Of a stretch of 64,000 bases of DNA, positions 60,253-64,000 are shown piece by piece. The stretch is from positions 1 to 64,000 of the forward strand of contig QANU01001671.1 in NCBI GenBank assembly GCA_003254905.1. Direction: 5' to 3'. Source of the DNA: Nissolia schottii. Its lineage: Eukaryota > Streptophyta > Magnoliopsida > Fabales > Fabaceae. A program made the translations under genes and the position numbers. The notes under the pieces are model-generated. The model had not been told where the DNA came from, did no database searches, and saw nothing but the letters and a program-made list of their open reading frames with translations. The number at the start of each line of letters is the position of its first letter. Positions within the stretch are counted from its first letter, which is position 1.

Positions 60253-62140
60253 TATCCTTATGTATTGTAATGTTATTTAAAAAAATATACTATACGAAAT
60301 TTGATAAATTTTTATTTATATGTCAAAAACTGAAATCAAATGAATAGTTTTTAATAAACATAACACCTAAATTTATTACATTTAAAGAATTCTTTAAAAT
60401 AATTTCAAGCACTTTAGTTTATCTAAAATTTCAAAATTTATATTAAATAATAAAATGTAAATTTATAAAAAAAATAAAAATTTAAGACTGATAATAAAAA
60501 GTTAAATTCTTTTAATAATTCATATAAAACTAAGAATTTTAATAAAATAAAATAAAAAATTAGATTGATAAGGAAGAAGAGTATTTTAGTTTTTTTAAAA
60601 AATAATAATAAATAATTATATTGAGTGTGAGTGACAATAACAATTCATCTAAGAGGATAATTTAGGAAGTTAAGGTGTAAAAATTAATAGTGGAGTGTGG
60701 CTAGACAAAATGAAGTGTCAATAACCTCACCCAATATTACTTGATATGGTTTTCAATTTGGGCTGCAGTTATTTGATTCATATATCATATACATGGGCTT
60801 TCTAGTGTGTTGGGCAACCTATTGAAACAGGTTTATTTTTTGCTTCTTTTGAGTTAAAGCTATTTTCCCAAAACGTATCATGTTTAGTAAAATGTAACAT
60901 TCAAATAAAATCTAAGGTTTAAAAGTTGTTTTCGGAAAGTAATTTAAAATTAAATTTTGGAAATTTTGTAAAGCTGTTTTCGATACGGAGTGATTTTATG
61001 ATTAAAATTGGTTTTTTCCCCTCATTTTATCCAAACCCATCAATGGTAAATAATTCATCCTTTATATTATAAAAAATTATTTCATACCTTTTTAATAATT
61101 TACTAAGTAGGGTAGCATGTCACTGTGCGGTGTGTGTATGCACGGTAGATAGATTAGGAGTTACGCCTTTTATCTTGTTTGCAGCATCTTCGTTGTACAT
61201 CTAAACCATCAACATTGAATAAAAAGTTGTTTCGAATAATTAACTTATCAACTTATAAATTAATCTGTTTATTATTATAAATGACATTTGATATATTTTT
61301 TTATTTTGTTCTTAGAAGTATCAAATGTCATTGACTCATTGATAAGAGTGAATAAGTTGATCATTTTACAACTTTTCTTATAACATTATTAGGCTTACCA
61401 TGTACTTAATAAATCTCATGATATATTGTGACGGAAGTAATAAAATGTATACAACTTTTAATTTAATGGTTGAAATAGCACTCTTCCGACAAAAAAATAC
61501 AGAAACATAAGTCTATTTCGTTGCTCTTTAAGGTGAAGAATCCAAAAGTTTTACTTTGCACAATGAACTCTTTAATGGTATGAATGTTGTGTGCAATCTT
61601 CTTCCTCTTCCTCTATTCTATGTATCAATTCTGTTTCATTTCTCATCGGAGTATGGATTGTTTGACAGGGAAAGCTTCGTCTCTTTAACAAAAGTTTTGT
61701 CACTAGAATAGTGGCAGTTGCTGTTGTTGGTTCAACTCTCATTTGCACAAACAACAAAACTATCAATATTCTTATATGCTTATTTTATTTTTTATAAGGA
61801 AAGAGTCATTTCATTTGTTTCAAAACCCCCCATATTAGGACAAGAATTACCCTATTGAAATTCACCCAACCTAAACTTAATAATACTCAATAAGAAACGA
61901 GCAAAGCTTCATTAAAAATTTTTATAAAAAAAAACTCAATGGAATAATTCTCTTAATCTTTTTAAGAAAAAAAAAGTGTACAAAACTCAAACCCAATCAA
62001 GCAAAGAAAATTAAAAATGAGGCAAATTATCCATTCACACCACATTATTTGGCTTCATCTTTAACCCTACAATTTTTGACACTCTTAAGAGACTTCCTAA
62101 CCTCCAAGCACACTGAATAAAGGATTAAAGAACACTTAGT
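58016..62140. other. AT-rich intergenic DNA with simple repeats
   Basis: No gene recognised. ATT/TTA-rich microsatellites lie at about 59218-59280. Short open frames, such as 59702-59923, carry no family features. Confidence 0.5.
60207..60253. repeat. compound (AT)n(GT)n(AT)n microsatellite
   Basis: AT units, then GT units, then AT units again, uninterrupted. Confidence 0.9.
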
Positions 62141-62545
62141 GAGATGTTACACTGCCGATTTCCAAGCCAAGTATATAGCTTTCTACGAAACTTGGAAGAA
62201 GAGAGGATGATAAGCTGAAGCTTGAAGAACAGATCAAAGAAGAAGGAAATCAAGCTGAAGCTTGTGGCACAAGAAACCATTGACTTGTAGCACAAGTCAT
62301 TAGTTAGTAAAGAGTAGTTAAAGTTAGTTAGTCAGTTGAACTAACAGCTGCACATAATTGCATTTAAGATGCATTTAAGTTAATTTCATGTACATTTCAA
62401 TTAGTTAAAAAAGCTTGTATATAAAGACTCTCAAGTAGATCAATGTGATTAAATGATTCATTTTCATCTTCAAGTTTTCTCTCATTTTCTCTTCAGTTCT
62501 GTTTTCTTTCATTGCTGAACTATGCACCATAGTTTTAACACTTTC
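62140..62545 (+). mobile_element. possible solo LTR (weak)
   Basis: A block starting near TGTTACACTG and ending near TTTTAACA has an LTR-like layout: a TATATAAAG box at about 62418, then a T/C-rich leader. No flanking target duplication was found, so the assignment and limits are weak. Confidence 0.25.
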
Positions 62546-64000
62546 ACCATTGTTTCCACCGACTTGACTAGATCTAAAAATTGTAATGTGCAGATATGGC
62601 CACAATTGCTCTTTAGTATTTGGCAATCCATTACCGATTTGCCATCACAAGACCAGATTCACCCCTCCATTTAAATTGATCCCCACGTGTAATCACTTTC
62701 AAGAATAAAAATGGGTATGTTATTGTTACATCTACCCTATATTAATTTATTGTATATATATTGTAAGACATTTATTATAAAATAGTATTTGTTAGCATGC
62801 CACATTGGTGTTGTATGTTATTCTTAAATGATGTCTTACTGTTATGTCAAGCGTTGCAAAATCTAATTGTTTATAGTATCAATTTATGTTGATGAATAAC
62901 CATTATTTAATGTCGTTTAATTTGGAGAGTAGTACAGACTTGGACCTAAAGATATGCTTTTAACAAGATTATTATTTCATAGCTTAAAATGAAAGATGCT
63001 ATATACATTTCCTAATTAATGTCAATAAGGGCATTATTTCTTGCACAATTTTATGCTACCATATGATAAGTTTATGTTTTGATTATGTACTTCAACAATG
63101 GCAATAGCATTATTTAACTAAATGATACGAAAATCAAACTGATTAAGAAGGTGATCAAATCAATTATTCCTATTCCATGCAAGTGACTCCTTGAAACAAA
63201 GTGGATTCAAGCACCAAGTATGCTGACTTGATTTCTCCTAAACTCTTTACGATGATGTATATCTTTCTTACAATGATGTCCCAAATTTCACATTTATTAT
63301 TTCTAATGAATCTAATATTTTGTGTTACATGTTTTATTGAATTTTTTTTCAGGAAAATGACAAAATTGTTCTAATAGTTGGTGCACAAACTCATCAATTA
63401 CACCATTAAAAATACCGTATATACTCGGCTTCTACTGAATTTAACCTTTATATTCTGTCCATTTTCTCCACAAATGTCCACAACAAAGATTATGAAGAGT
63501 ACCAAGAAAGAAATAATTACTTAGACTTAGTTAATGGAAACTCGTTGATTCGTGAAGAATTCAAGTCAAGATTTTGGTTAACATTTTGCTTATGTTAGTA
63601 AACTTGGTTAATATTCATGGTTGTGAAATATATTGTTCTCAAGTGTGAATTATTTTTGTTGTGCGGTAAACTCATTTCAAACTTCTAAAATTAGACGCTT
63701 TAATATAACTAAAGTTGTTTTATTTCGAAGTGATACATTTCCTTTGCATGATAAGAGAATAAAAAAAACTACTTAACACTTGTTGAGTTGCATGCACTAA
63801 TTTTTGTTAGACAACAATTAGTGTTGTATACTCCTTGGTCCATGCCTCAATCACGGTATTAAATTGTTAATTTTTTTCTGAAAGAGTTTTGCAATATGAA
63901 GAGAATAAGGATGAGTATCATTTGTTCAATAAATAAGAAGCGATGAATATCATCTGGAAGTGGGGCTGACAAACAAATCTATCAAGACGTCAATAATCTA
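62546..64000. other. intergenic; nothing recognised
   Basis: AT-rich DNA up to the window edge with no gene, RNA or repeat boundary I can support. Confidence 0.5.

Noticed and set aside
1-64000. CRISPR arrays, operons, bacterial-type signals
   Set aside because: Plant nuclear DNA with spliced genes; the tandem arrays have no regular unique spacers.

Overview
This is a stretch of nuclear DNA from a plant, very probably a legume and most likely Glycine (soybean or a close relative). The reasons are AT-rich intergenic DNA, GT-AG introns, plant-only protein families (RALF, RBOH, HIPP, a plant-type BiP), and a dense load of plant transposons (MULE, hAT, Ty1/copia, tRNA-derived SINE). The genus is an inference from the overall feel of the proteins and repeats; no database was searched.

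Five intact protein genes are supported, and four have their splice sites worked out: a RALF peptide precursor (5090-5464, minus, one exon); a heavy-metal-associated isoprenylated plant protein (27138-28577, minus, 3 exons, 377 aa); an NADPH oxidase RBOH (30665-37938, minus, 12 exons, 897 aa); an ER-lumenal Hsp70/BiP (52514-55310, plus, 7 exons, 656 aa) with two ER-stress elements upstream; and a histone H2A (57486-58015, plus, 2 exons, 145 aa). A sixth locus (21173-23547, minus) is a broken copy of the checkpoint-clamp gene RAD9.

The rest is mobile DNA. 1-2.4 kb is the decayed 5' two-thirds of a MULE transposase gene. 6.5-7.6 kb and 10.4-15.9 kb are built from MULE-like DNA carrying many copies of a short GCACAAACATTA-type motif, arranged in places as tandem arrays with about 245-bp and about 115-bp units. 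That island has been invaded by a 1.09-kb hAT element and a 718-bp solo LTR, each with its target-site duplication, and contains a fragment resembling ribosomal protein eS17. 25.6-26.8 kb is a 1.2-kb foldback element with a perfect 9-bp duplication. 45-50.3 kb is a full-length but dead Ty1/copia element on the minus strand. Two copies of one SINE family and several small MITEs with target duplications are scattered around.

The genes are functionally independent neighbours, as is usual in plants. RALF, RBOH, HIPP and BiP are all plausible stress-response genes, but nothing in the sequence shows they are co-regulated. The most unusual gene-level observation is the BiP C-terminus, which ends NDEL rather than HDEL.
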